From CAYLUN01 sp964386865 (lineage in GTDB: Bacteria > Verrucomicrobiota > Kiritimatiellia > RFP12 > UBA1067), in assembly GCA_964386865.1 (NCBI GenBank), contig CAYLUN010000090.1, positions 1 through 20,375 of the forward strand: a DNA stretch of 20,375 nt. The letters run 5' to 3'. A program made the translations under genes and the position numbers. Position 1 is the stretch's first letter, and each line of letters opens with the position of its first letter. Below the pieces are notes generated by a model. That model had not been told where the DNA came from. It saw only the letters and a program-made list of their open reading frames with translations, and ran no database searches. Shown in pieces: positions 1 to 9,300 of the stretch.

Positions 1-90
1 TGGCGGAGAGGGAGGGATTCGAACCCCCGGTACCCGTAAGAGCACACAGCATTTCCAGTGCTGCACCTTCGGCCGCTCGGTCACCTCTCC
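1..90 (-). tRNA. tRNA-Ser (anticodon GGA)
   Basis: Read on the minus strand this folds as a complete class II tRNA. The acceptor stem GGAGAGG pairs with CCTCTCC, followed by discriminator G and an encoded CCA at positions 1-3. The anticodon stem is CAGCA/TGCTG around loop CTGGAAA, placing anticodon GGA at 54-56, which reads UCC and UCU. A long variable arm (stem GTGCTC/GGGTAC with two G-U pairs, loop TTAC) is typical of tRNA-Ser. The T arm has loop TTCGAAT with stem GGGGG/CCCTC. The 3' end coincides with the window edge, so whatever lies downstream is not visible. Confidence 0.97.
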
Positions 91-108
91 GTGCGTGAAA
101 ACGCGTAA

Positions 109-137
109 GTTATAGCGGTTCGGGATGTGGAAGACAA
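109..137 (-). promoter_or_regulatory. sigma-70-type promoter for tRNA-Ser
   Basis: On the minus strand a TTGTCT (132-137, 4 of 6 matches to TTGACA) is followed after exactly 17 bp by TATAAC (109-114, 5 of 6 matches to TATAAT). The -10 box ends 18 nt before the tRNA 5' end, so transcription would start near 100-103 and give a leader of roughly ten nucleotides. The AT-rich -10 stands out in a GC-rich context. This suggests the tRNA is transcribed independently of the gene array upstream. Confidence 0.7.
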
Positions 138-175
138 TCCCAAAGTGGAAAATTGTGGAGCGACTGGGACTGCAC

Positions 176-195
176 GGACGACAAGGCGGTCGTCC
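176..195 (-). terminator. possible hairpin terminator after gene A
   Basis: A perfect 7-bp inverted repeat, GGACGAC (176-182) and GTCGTCC (189-195), with a 6-nt loop lies 20 nt beyond the TAG stop of gene A. No run of T follows on the minus strand, so it is not a classical intrinsic terminator. It may be a weak terminator or an mRNA 3'-end stabilising stem. Its position between the gene array and the tRNA promoter fits the end of the transcription unit. Confidence 0.35.
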
Positions 196-215
196 TTCCA
201 GCGCAAGGCGGGCGG

Positions 216-3200
216 CTACAGCACTTCCAGCGTGAAGGACGGGAGTACCAACTGGGCGGACCGACTGGTCGCATAGGCCGTGCTTGAGCTGTAAACCAGC
301 ACATCGTACGTGCCCATGTCGGCGAAACTCGTCGACGGGATCTCGAGCCAAGACTGGGTTGCGCCCGGGATGGCGGCCCCGTTCAGGCGCCACTGGTAGG
401 CGGTGGCGCCGATCGCCAGAACGCCGAAGGTTGCGGTCTCGCCCTTGTGGACGCGGCGAGTCTGGGGGTGGATCAGGATGGTCGGGCCGGCGCCCTGCGA
501 GGGGGGCGTTGAGCCCCACCGCGCCAGCACGTAGAGGTTTTTCGTGCTGTACTGCGGGGCGTTGTAGGTGAAGGTCCAGTCGAGGTCGCCATTGGTGAGG
601 AGCGCGTTGTTGCCGATGCCGAGCCCCGGCACGTTGCCGTTCGCGCCAAAGTGGTTGATGGCGAAGATCGTGTTGCTGGCGGCGAAGTTGTGGATCTGCA
701 TCGTACCGTGCCCCGCGCCGGTGTTGGCGCCGCGGTCATCGCCGAAGTCGTAGAGCGACGCGCTGGCGCGGGGGATGGACTTGGCGTTGCCCGCGCTGTA
801 GTTGCTGGCCCAGAACTCGATGTTGCCCGCGGCGATGCCGACTCCGGTGGTGACGCTGCTATTGGCCACGTTGTCTGAGGCGTAGACGTTCAGGTTGCTG
901 ACGTATTGCTGATAGACGGCGTTGCGGTCCGCGGTCGGCAGGCCGATCCGGTAGAGGTCGGAGGTGAAGGCGTCCATGGAGACGTAGACCCACTTGGGGA
1001 CTCCGTTGGTGACGAGTTCGAGGCAGTAGGCGATGCGGTCGAAGGAGCAGGTCTGGTAGAGGCTTTCGTCGACGAGGTAGGTCGCGCCAGAGGCGTAGGT
1101 GCTGGTGTTGGTGACGGCGAGGTGGTGGATCAACTCGTAGTTTGCCGTCTCGGCGACGTTGGTCAGGACAGGCGGTCTGGCAGAGGTCGGAACGGTGAAC
1201 GTGGCGGACGAGCCGGCCTGCACGAGGTTGCCGTTCAGCGAGCGATCGCGCACACCGGTGACTGTCAGCGTGTACGTTTGGCCAGCGGACAGGGGCGTCG
1301 TGAGGAGCAACACATCCTTCTTGCTCGAAAGCAGCTTGGCCTCCGAGACGAGAGCGCCACTGTTGAGCGTGAAGAAGGAGGCCGTAGCAGCGCTGTCGGC
1401 GAGCGTCTCGCTGAAGGAGGCCGTCACCCAGGTCAGCGAGCGCGAGGCGGTGGCGCGGACGAGCGTGGGCTTCGTCGTATCGGGGCTCGGGTCTCCGCCC
1501 GGCCGCACGAGCACGTGCAGGCGGCGGTGGTTGTAGGAGCCTGCGTTGTAGGCGTGCGTCCAGTCGGTGTTGGCCTGTCCGGGGCGGTTTCCGATGCCCA
1601 CGCAGAGCGAGGCGTTATTGTTGAAGTTGTTGACCGCGAAGAGAGTCTGCGTGGCGGTCGCGCCGTGGTTGTGGACCTGCATGGAGCCATAGCCTCCGCC
1701 GCTGCCGGAAGCGCCGCCGTCGCCGAAGTCGAGGTTAGCGGCGCTAGCGTTCGGGATGTTGAGCGCGTTACTCGCGTTGTAACTGCTGGGCCAGAGCTCG
1801 ACGTTACCGGTGTCGAGGTTGGTTCCGCTGACGATGCCGCCGACATTCGAGAGCACGTCGAGGGCGGTGACCTTCTGCTGGAAGAAGCAGTTGTTGGTCG
1901 GGACGACGAGCTTGCGCGCGTCGCTTGTGAACGCGTCCATCGCGGCCCAGATCCACTGCGTCGGACTGCTGCCGGACTGGAGTTCCAGATAGTAGGCGAC
2001 TCGGCTAAAGGAGGGTACGTTCGTGTAGGCGTTGGCCGAGTAGTAGGCCGCCGAGTTGGTGTTGAAGCTGGCGTTGACCGGCAGGTTGACGGTGTAGAGG
2101 AGTTGGTAGCCGGCGGCTCCGGGCACGTTGGCGGCGACTTCGCCAGGAAGGCCGTTGATTGAGCCTGCGGCGGGCCGGACGAGGACGTGGAGCGTGCGCC
2201 GCGCGTAGGTGCCCGCGTTGTTCGCGAACGTCCAGTCTGGGTTGCCAGAGGGCTGGTTACCAATGCCGAGGTCGAGGGGGTTGTTGTCGCCCCCCCAGTT
2301 GTTCAGCGCGAAGAGCGTGTGGCCGTAAGTCGCGTTGTGAACCTGCATCGAGCCGTAGTTACCGGCGTCGGCGCGGTCGCCGAAGTCATACGCGGAGTTG
2401 CTCGCGCCCGCGACGCCGGCCACGTTGGTGGCGCTGTAGTTGATGGGCCAGAACTCGAGGTTGCCCGCCATGCCCGCGCCGTTGGTGACGGACGAGACGT
2501 TGGCTTTGACCTCGAGGTTGGAAGCGCCCTGCTGGAAGAACGCCTTCGAAGCCGCTGTCGGGACGCCGATCCGGGTGAGGAGGGGCGTGAAGGCGTCCAT
2601 CGACGCCCAGACGTACTGGAGGGTTCCGTCGGCTTTCAGAAGCTCCAGGTAATAGGCGACGCGGTCGAAGGTGTTTGTGGCGAGGCTTTGGTTGAGCGTG
2701 TAGAAGTTCGGGGTGCCGTTGAAGGTGCCGCGGGCCGGCACGTCGAGCGTGTAGACGAGCCGGTAGCCGTCGGCCGGCGCACCAACGTTGGCGGCGAGCG
2801 TGGGTGGTAAAACGGACGAGTCGTTGACGGCGATGGCGGAGCCCGGCGCGATTGGGTTGGCGGACGCGGAGGCGTCGCGCACGCCGGTCACGGTGAGGGT
2901 AAGCGCGGCGCCAGTCGGATGGGGCGTGGTGGTTAGGTCGACCGCCCGCTGGTCGGCGCGCAACGCGGCGCTGATGACCGCCACGCCGTTGTCGAGGGTG
3001 AAACGCGCGCCGTCCACGGACGATGCGGCGAGCGGCTCTGAGAAGATGACGGTCACGAGCGAGCGGGCGAAGCCGGCTTGGGCTGAAACCAAAGTTGGTG
3101 CTACAGTGTCGCCGTCGGCGAGCACGAGCACGGAGAGCGAGCGGGCGCTGTAGCCGGCGCCGTTGGCGGCGAACGTCCAGTCGGGTTGACCGCTCGGCTG

Positions 3201-6200
3201 GCTGCCGATGCCGAGGTCCAGCGTGTTGGCGGTGTTGTTGTTGCCGCCCCAGTTGTTGACCGCGAAGAGCGTTTTGCCGAGGCTCGCGTTGTGAACCTGC
3301 ATGCAGCCGTAGCTGCCGGCGACGGGCCTGTCACCGAAATCGAGAGCCGAATCGCTCGCGCCGGGAACGGAGGCGCTGTTGACGGCATCGTAGCTGGAAG
3401 GCCAGAACTCAAGCTGGCCTGAAAAGCCCGAGCCGCACGTGACGCCGGAGACGTTGGAGTCGACGGTCAGGCCGGAGACGGGCTTCTGGTGGACGATACC
3501 TGAAGCAAGGGTGGGCAGGCCGAGCGCGGCGGCGCTGTTCGTGAAGGCGTCCATCGAGGCCCAGACATATTGGAATGTGCCGTCCAACTTGACCAGTTCA
3601 AGGTAGTAGGCGACGCGTCGGAACGAGGGGCCGATGTAAGCGGTGTTGTCGATGGCGTTCGAGACGAGCGTCCCCCTGTAGTTTGCGGCCGCGGGAAGGT
3701 CGAGCGTGGAAACCAACGTGTACGCGCTCGATTCGGCGACGTAATTGAGATAGCCGCGCGGTCTGGAGGCCACGAACGTGGCCGTGCTGTCGGGGGCGAC
3801 GGAGAGGGGCGTCGGCGAGGAGTAGTCGGTGACGTCGTTGAGCGTGACCGTGTAGCTCGTGCCGCCCGTCTGTAGGGATGTGAAAAGCGTGACCGTGCGC
3901 GAGTCCGCGCTCAGGGTGACGGTGGCGAGCGACAGGCCGCCGCTGAGCGCGTAGTGGGCGGTGTTGGTCGCGCTCGACGGAATGACGGGCTTGTTGAAGG
4001 TGATGCTCACCTGCCGGTTGTTGGAGTTGCCGACAACGGAGGTGATCGCGGGCGGCCCCCAGGCGCCGGCCGGGCTGATGACATTGGTGACGGCGGCGAA
4101 CCAGTTGGTCGCCATCTTGGCGTAGCCGCCGGCGTTGGGGTGCAGTCCGTCCGCCATGTCGGAGATCCAGATGTTGGTGTGCATGTCGAGGAAGGTCACA
4201 TTGCGGCCGAGGGCGGCCTGCGCGGCGACTTTGACGGGCACGTACGGGTTGAAGTAGTTGGTGATAGCCGTGTAGTTGGCGGTGGCGCTGCGGCGCATCA
4301 GCGAGGTGACGATGATGTGAGCGTTGGGCTTGGCGACGGCCATGCGCGTGATGAGCGCGTCCAACCGCTCGACCGCGTTCGTGAACAACGTGCCGCCGCC
4401 GGAGTCGTTCGTGCCGATGTGCAGCAGGATGACGTCCGGATCGCCGATGGAGGAGAACCAGCCGAGGATGTTCTCGTAGAGGCCGATCGAGGGGTCGGAT
4501 ATCCGCCAGCCGCTGTGGCCCTCGTGGTTGATCTCGGGCAGAGTGTTGGTCGGGTTGGTTGTCTGCGTGCCGATGTAGTCGACGGCGTAGCCGGCGTTGG
4601 TGAGCATGTGGTAGAGCGGGTTGCGGTAGCCGCCGGGCACGGGCGTGCCATGCGTGATGGAGTCGCCGAGCGGCATGATGCGGAGGGCGGGCGGCGGCGG
4701 AAGGGCTGGGGCGGGAAGAACCAGCACCTGTAGCGAGCGCACCGTATAGTTGCCGGCGTTCTGCGCGAAGGTCCAGTCGAGGCCGTTGTTGACCGGAGCG
4801 GGACAGTTGCCGATACCGACGCAGGCGGTGCCACCGTTGCCGCCCCAGTTGTTGAACGCGAGGAGCGTCTGCCCGGCCGAGGTGTTGTGAACCTGCATGC
4901 AGCCGTAACTTCCGGCAGAGGGGCGGTCGCCGATGTCGAAGAGGGTGGCGCTGGCGCCGGGAACTCCCGCGCTATTGTCGGCCGCGTAATTGGAGGGCCA
5001 GAACTCGAGGTTACCCGCGAAGCCCGCGCCGTTGGTCACGCCAGCGACGTTGGAGAACACGGTGAGGTTGGTGACCGGCCGCAGGTAGAGCGCGCCGGAG
5101 GCGACGGTGGGCACGCCCAACGCGCTCGCGCGGTTGGTGAAGGCGTCCATGGAGGCCCACACGTATTGGAGGTCGCCGCCCGGAGTCTGCAACTCCATGT
5201 AATAGGCGACGCGGCGGAACGTGGAGGCGATCAGCGCGCTGTTGTCATTCGTGTAGGCGACGGAATTGGTCTTGTAATCCGCGCTGGAGGGGATGTTGAG
5301 CGAGTAAACCAAGGAATAGGCCGAAGACTCCGGGATGTTGTTCAGATAGCCGCGGGGGGTGACCCCGGTGAAGGTGACGGTCGTGTTCGGCGCGATGGCG
5401 AGCGGCGCAGGGCTGGAGAGGTCGGACACGCCATTGACGGTCACCACGTAGTTCGAGCCGCCGGTTTGCGGGCTGGTGAAGAGGGTGACGGTGCGCTGGT
5501 CCGCGCTGAGCGTCGCGCCAAAGAGCGTCAGCCCGCCGCTGAGCGCGTAGTTCGCTTGGTTGGTGGCTGTTGCAGGGGAGAGCGCTTTGCTGAAGGTGAC
5601 GGCCACCTGCGTGCGGTTGGTAAACCCTGTTGCGCGGCAGAGGCCGGGCGGTGCCCAGTCGCCGGTCGGGCCGATCACGTTGGTGACGGCGGCGACCCAG
5701 TTGGTCGCCATTTTGTTGTAGCCGAGCTGGTTAGGGTGCAGGCCGTCCCCCATATCGCTCAGTTCGAGGTAGGCGTGCATGTCGAGAAAGGTGACGCGTC
5801 TGCCCAAGGCCTGCTGCGCCGCGACCTTGCCCGGCACATAGGGGTTGAAGTAGTTGGTGATGGCGGCGTAGCGGACGGCGTCGCTCCGCTTCAGGATCGA
5901 TGTCACGATGATGTGCGCGTAGGGGCGCTTGGTGGCCATTTTGGTGACCAGCGCGTCGAGGCGGTCGACGCGGTTCGAGAAGTCGGCCGCGCCGGAGTCA
6001 TTCGTGCCGATGTGCAGCAGAATGACGTCGGGGTCGGCGATGGAGTCGAGCCAGCCGAGGATGCCGCCATCGAGGCCGCCGATGGTCCAGCCGCTGTGGC
6101 CCTCGTGATCGGAATCGGGCAGGGTTGTGTCCGGGTTGGATGTCTGGGTTCCGACATAATCCACGGTGAAGCTGCGATTCGTGAGCAGGTGGTAGAGCGG

Positions 6201-6353
6201 GTCGCGGTAGCCGCCGGCCGCGCCCGAGCCATAGGTGATCGAGTCACCCAGCGGCATGATGCGTATGGGCGGCGTTTGGGCGAATACGGCAGGGCAACTG
6301 ATTGCCATTGCGACAACTGTCGCAGTGGCCATGTGAACGAGATGGCTTTTCAT
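216..6353 (-). CDS. Gene A: giant secreted protein with two CE3-like SGNH esterase domains
   Basis: 2045 residues. A signal peptide (1-25, cut near VFA|QTP) points to export. SGNH domain 1 (about 30-228) shows GDS Ser38, a HEGHSGW block II (83-89), GTND (116-119) and DGLHPN (Asp203, His206). An SbsA-like Ig follows (235-330), then unnamed module 1 (335-548). A second SGNH domain (557-760) has Ser565, Asn649, Asp735 and His738. Then come Ig (768-862), module 2 (865-1079), Ig (1084-1178), modules 3 and 4 (1183-1394, 1403-1618), Ig (1625-1722), module 5 (1727-1946) and an I-set-type Ig (1957-2040). The PIRIMPLGDSITYG opening and HEGHSGW are typical of CE3 acetylxylan esterases, so deacetylation of a polysaccharide is the likely reaction; the substrate is inferred. 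It is last in the putative D-C-B-A operon. No Shine-Dalgarno precedes the ATG; Met8 is an alternative start. Two catalytic domains in one chain is the oddity here. Confidence 0.93.
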   Translation of the reverse strand: MKSHLVHMATATVVAMAISCPAVFAQTPPIRIMPLGDSITYGSGAAGGYRDPLYHLLTNRSFTVDYVGTQTSNPDTTLPDSDHEGHSGWTIGGLDGGILGWLDSIADPDVILLHIGTNDSGAADFSNRVDRLDALVTKMATKRPYAHIIVTSILKRSDAVRYAAITNYFNPYVPGKVAAQQALGRRVTFLDMHAYLELSDMGDGLHPNQLGYNKMATNWVAAVTNVIGPTGDWAPPGLCRATGFTNRTQVAVTFSKALSPATATNQANYALSGGLTLFGATLSADQRTVTLFTSPQTGGSNYVVTVNGVSDLSSPAPLAIAPNTTVTFTGVTPRGYLNNIPESSAYSLVYSLNIPSSADYKTNSVAYTNDNSALIASTFRRVAYYMELQTPGGDLQYVWASMDAFTNRASALGVPTVASGALYLRPVTNLTVFSNVAGVTNGAGFAGNLEFWPSNYAADNSAGVPGASATLFDIGDRPSAGSYGCMQVHNTSAGQTLLAFNNWGGNGGTACVGIGNCPAPVNNGLDWTFAQNAGNYTVRSLQVLVLPAPALPPPPALRIMPLGDSITHGTPVPGGYRNPLYHMLTNAGYAVDYIGTQTTNPTNTLPEINHEGHSGWRISDPSIGLYENILGWFSSIGDPDVILLHIGTNDSGGGTLFTNAVERLDALITRMAVAKPNAHIIVTSLMRRSATANYTAITNYFNPYVPVKVAAQAALGRNVTFLDMHTNIWISDMADGLHPNAGGYAKMATNWFAAVTNVISPAGAWGPPAITSVVGNSNNRQVSITFNKPVIPSSATNTAHYALSGGLSLATVTLSADSRTVTLFTSLQTGGTSYTVTLNDVTDYSSPTPLSVAPDSTATFVASRPRGYLNYVAESSAYTLVSTLDLPAAANYRGTLVSNAIDNTAYIGPSFRRVAYYLELVKLDGTFQYVWASMDAFTNSAAALGLPTLASGIVHQKPVSGLTVDSNVSGVTCGSGFSGQLEFWPSSYDAVNSASVPGASDSALDFGDRPVAGSYGCMQVHNASLGKTLFAVNNWGGNNNTANTLDLGIGSQPSGQPDWTFAANGAGYSARSLSVLVLADGDTVAPTLVSAQAGFARSLVTVIFSEPLAASSVDGARFTLDNGVAVISAALRADQRAVDLTTTPHPTGAALTLTVTGVRDASASANPIAPGSAIAVNDSSVLPPTLAANVGAPADGYRLVYTLDVPARGTFNGTPNFYTLNQSLATNTFDRVAYYLELLKADGTLQYVWASMDAFTPLLTRIGVPTAASKAFFQQGASNLEVKANVSSVTNGAGMAGNLEFWPINYSATNVAGVAGASNSAYDFGDRADAGNYGSMQVHNATYGHTLFALNNWGGDNNPLDLGIGNQPSGNPDWTFANNAGTYARRTLHVLVRPAAGSINGLPGEVAANVPGAAGYQLLYTVNLPVNASFNTNSAAYYSANAYTNVPSFSRVAYYLELQSGSSPTQWIWAAMDAFTSDARKLVVPTNNCFFQQKVTALDVLSNVGGIVSGTNLDTGNVELWPSSYNASNALNIPNASAANLDFGDGGASGSGGGYGSMQVHNHGATATQTLFAVNNFNNNASLCVGIGNRPGQANTDWTHAYNAGSYNHRRLHVLVRPGGDPSPDTTKPTLVRATASRSLTWVTASFSETLADSAATASFFTLNSGALVSEAKLLSSKKDVLLLTTPLSAGQTYTLTVTGVRDRSLNGNLVQAGSSATFTVPTSARPPVLTNVAETANYELIHHLAVTNTSTYASGATYLVDESLYQTCSFDRIAYCLELVTNGVPKWVYVSMDAFTSDLYRIGLPTADRNAVYQQYVSNLNVYASDNVANSSVTTGVGIAAGNIEFWASNYSAGNAKSIPRASASLYDFGDDRGANTGAGHGTMQIHNFAASNTIFAINHFGANGNVPGLGIGNNALLTNGDLDWTFTYNAPQYSTKNLYVLARWGSTPPSQGAGPTILIHPQTRRVHKGETATFGVLAIGATAYQWRLNGAAIPGATQSWLEIPSTSFADMGTYDVLVYSSSTAYATSRSAQLVLPSFTLEVL
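516..5351 (-). repeat. five copies of the unnamed ~215-residue module in gene A
   Basis: The copies lie at 4710-5351, 3117-3761, 2172-2807, 1500-2147 and 516-1175, given in protein order. The shared landmarks in order are a start like NVPEAAGY.L.Y.L, then RVAYYLELQ, a WASMDAFT motif, IGVPT, a LDV.SNV segment, GNIEFWPSNY, IPGAS, YDFGD, GSMQVHN, TLFA.NNWG, GIGN and DWTF.NAG.Y, ending R.LHVLVRP. Copies 3 and 4 are adjacent; the others are separated by Ig or SGNH domains. I do not recognise the family. Confidence 0.9.
3117..6272 (-). repeat. two SGNH-Ig-module units in gene A
   Basis: Unit 1 (4710-6272, residues 28-548) and unit 2 (3117-4685, residues 557-1079) have the same order: SGNH domain, SbsA-like Ig, module. 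A proline-rich linker (LPAPALPPPPA, about 547-557) joins them. Genes B, C and D have only one such unit. The two block II regions are of different subtypes (WTIGGLDG against WRISDPSIGL), so this is not a simple recent internal duplication. Confidence 0.85.
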
Positions 6354-6385
6354 GGAGGAGCTTGCCGTTTCTTTGCGGGGGATGG
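6354..6385 (-). other. short B-A gap without a recognisable ribosome binding site
   Basis: The 32 bases between the gene B stop and the gene A start read CAAGCTCCTCC directly before the ATG on the minus strand. This has no purine-rich Shine-Dalgarno, and none precedes the alternative Met8 codon either. Gene A may be translated by a leaderless-like or structure-dependent mechanism, or by reinitiation after gene B. No promoter or terminator is visible here. Confidence 0.5.
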
Positions 6386-9300
6386 CTACTGGAGCTGGAG
6401 CACCGTGCCGAGAGGAAAGACCGTCAGGGTGGCGCTCAGGCTGAGCGTAGACGCGTCGCCGGATCCGTAGACGAGCACGTCATAGGTGCCGGCGTCAGAA
6501 AGGCCCGCGTCAACGATCTCCACCCACGCTTGGGTGGCGCCGGGGATGCCTACGCCGTTCCTACGCCACTGGTACGCGGCGGCATCCGGCGCGTAGGCGC
6601 TGAAGAGCGCGTTTCCGCCCACATGGATGCGGGCCGAGCGCGGCTGGTGCCACAGGCTCGGGCGCGTGCCGAAGGTGCCTGCTGGCTGGCCTTGACGGGC
6701 CAGAATGAAGATGTTCTTGGTGCTGTAGATGCCCGGGTTGGAGGTAAATGTCCAGTCGGGGTCGTTGCCCGTGCCCGGCTTGTTACCGATCCCGAGGCCG
6801 GGCGTGCGTCCATTGGAGCCGAAGCTGATCAGCGAGAGGATCGTGTGTCCCTGCAGGTAGTTGTGGACCTGCATGCAGCCGTGGCCGACCGGTACGCCGG
6901 TGTCGATCTGATCGCCGAAGTCGTAGTTTGAGCCGCTTGCGCCGGGGATGTTCTTCGCGTTGGTTGCGCCGTAGTTGTTCGGCCAAAACTCAATGTTACC
7001 GGAGGCGATACCGACGCCGGTCGTCACGGTCGCGTTCGCCACGTTCGCGGAGGCGTAAACGTTCAGGTTGCTCACATACTGCTGGAGCCGCGCGCCGCGG
7101 TCAGCGGTGGGCACGCCAATCATCGACAGATCGTTTGTGAAGGCGTCCATGGAGACGTACACCCACTGGGTGACGCCGTTCGTGACCAATTCCATGCAGT
7201 AGGCCACGCGGTCGAAAGGCTGCGCGCGCTGGAATTTGCTCTCGTCGAACAGGTAGTTCGCGCCATTGACGTAGCTGACGGAGTTGCTGACCGCGAGGAA
7301 GGAGATCAGCTCGTAACCGGCCGCCTCGGAGACGTTGGCCAACACGTCTGCCGAGCGGGGGATCGGGGCTCTGAAACTTGCCGACGAGTACGGTGCGACC
7401 AGGTTGGCGTTCCACGAGCGGTCGCGTACGCCTGACACGGTGACGGTGTAGGCCGCTCCGGCGGTCAGGGGCGAGGTGGAGAGGATCACGTCTCGTTTGT
7501 TCAGGCTGAGCCGCGCGCCGGTGACGGTGACACCGTTGTTGAATGTGAAGAACGCGGGCGTTGCCGCATTCTCGGCTACGGGTTCGCTGAAGCTGACGGC
7601 GACTTGGTCCAACGTGAGCGAGGCCGTTGCGTTGAGAATGGCCGGGCGCGTTTGGTCGCTATTGCTGCCGCGGGGCAGCACGAAGACGTGCAGTCGGCGG
7701 TGGTTGAAGGCGCCCGCATTCTGCTTGAAGGTCCAGTCCACGCCGTAGGCGCTGCCGTTTAGCGCGGGGTTCGTGCAGTTGCCGATGCCGATGCAGATGG
7801 TGCCCGAGTTGAAGTTGTTGACCGCGAAGAGGGTCTGCGTGACGCCGGTTCCGTAATTGTGGACCTGCATGGAGCCGTACCCTTTGTTCGTGCTGAAGCC
7901 GCTGTCGCCGAAGTCGAAGTTCACGTTGTGCGCGTTGGGGATCGGTAGCGAGTTAGCGCCGCCGTAGTTGCTCGGCCAGAACTCGACGTTGCCCGTGTCG
8001 ATGTCAGTGCCGGTGACGATACCGTCGACGTTGGAGCGGACGTCGAGTCGAGAGACCTTCTGCTGGAAGACGCAGGCGTTCGTCGGCACGCCGATCTTGC
8101 GGGCGTCTGTGGTGAAGGCGTCCATGGCGGTCCAAATCCACTGCGTGGGGCCGGCGCCAGACTGCAGTTCGAGGTAGTAGGCGACGCGCGAGAAGGCGCT
8201 GGCGAGCCCGTTGGTGAAGTTGTTCACCGTGTAATGCGGCGCCGAGTTCTCATAGAAGTTCGCGGTGGTTGGTACGGTGATCGTGTAAGCGAGCTGGAAA
8301 CCTGCCGCGTCCGGCACATTGGCTGCCACGTCCGGCGGAAGCGAGTAGGCGGCCGGACGGATCAGCACATGCAGCGTGCGGCGCGTGTAATCCGTGCCGG
8401 CGTTACCCGCGTGAGTCCAGTCGGTGTTGGCTTGGTCGGGGCGGTTGCCGATGCCGAGGCCGAGCGTGTTGTTGTCCGCGCCCCAGTTGTTCATGGCGAA
8501 GAGGGTGTGGCTGAGGGCCGCGTTGTGGATCTGCAGGGAGCCGTGAGCGCCGGTGGTGCGGCGCAAGTCGCCGAAGTCAAACACGGCGTTGCTGGCTCCG
8601 GCAACAGCCGTTTCATTCGACTCCGCATAATCGGTGGGCCAGAATTCGATGTTGCCGCCAGCCATGCCGACGCCGTTGCTGACGCCGGCCACGTTGGACT
8701 TCACATCCAGACTGGCGACGTATTGCTGAAAGATCGCGCCCGAGGCGGCGGTCGGCACGCCGATCTTCTTTTTGTCGGCTGTGTAGGCGTTCATAGAGGC
8801 CCAAAGGTATTGGGTTGAGCCGTCCATCTTCTGCAGCTCAACGTAATAGGCGATGCGGTCGAAGGTGTCGAGAAGATGGCTGTAGTTGACGCGGTAGGGG
8901 TCGGGCGTGCTGACGAATTTGCCGGTGACGGGTATGTCGAGCGTGTAGACCAGCTGGTAGCCAGAGGCCCGGTCGCCGGCGTTGGTGCCGACGTTCGAGA
9001 TGATTTCGGCGGGGAGTTCCGTTGCGACCACCGTGATCGTGGTTCCGCCGGGAACCGCGTTCGCGTTGGGGGAGGTGTCGCGTAAGCCGCTGATCGAGAG
9101 GGTAAGCTGTGTGTTAAGCGGGTGCTGCGTGGTCGACAGGATGACGGTCTTCAAATCGGACTGGAGCGTGGCGCTGAGAACCTGCACGCCGTTGTCGAGC
9201 GCGAAAAAGCCAGCGACTGAGGACGAGGTGGAGAGGGCCTCTGAGAAGGTGACCGTGATGCGCTGGCAGGTGAAGTCGGCCTGCGCGGTGAGGGGCGTCG

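Noticed and set aside
1..215. Genomic island attachment site at the tRNA
   Set aside because: The tRNA 3' end is at the window edge, no integrase is visible, and the gene array is on the 5' side.
906..2162. 418-residue open frame on the plus strand
   Set aside because: It lies antisense inside gene A, is Val/Gly/Arg-rich with no domain, and similar frames recur antisense to every repeat unit.
6290..6353. Lipoprotein signal in gene A (AISC, Cys20)
   Set aside because: The residue at -3 from the Cys is Ala rather than Leu, the other paralogues have no Cys there, and a type I site VFA|Q matches their cleavage position.
4887..6470. 527-residue plus-strand open frame spanning the A-B junction
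   Set aside because: It is antisense to coding repeats on both sides and contains repeated strings such as GDRVAQRHDA that mirror the SGNH motifs. Loss of stops is expected from GC-rich codon use.
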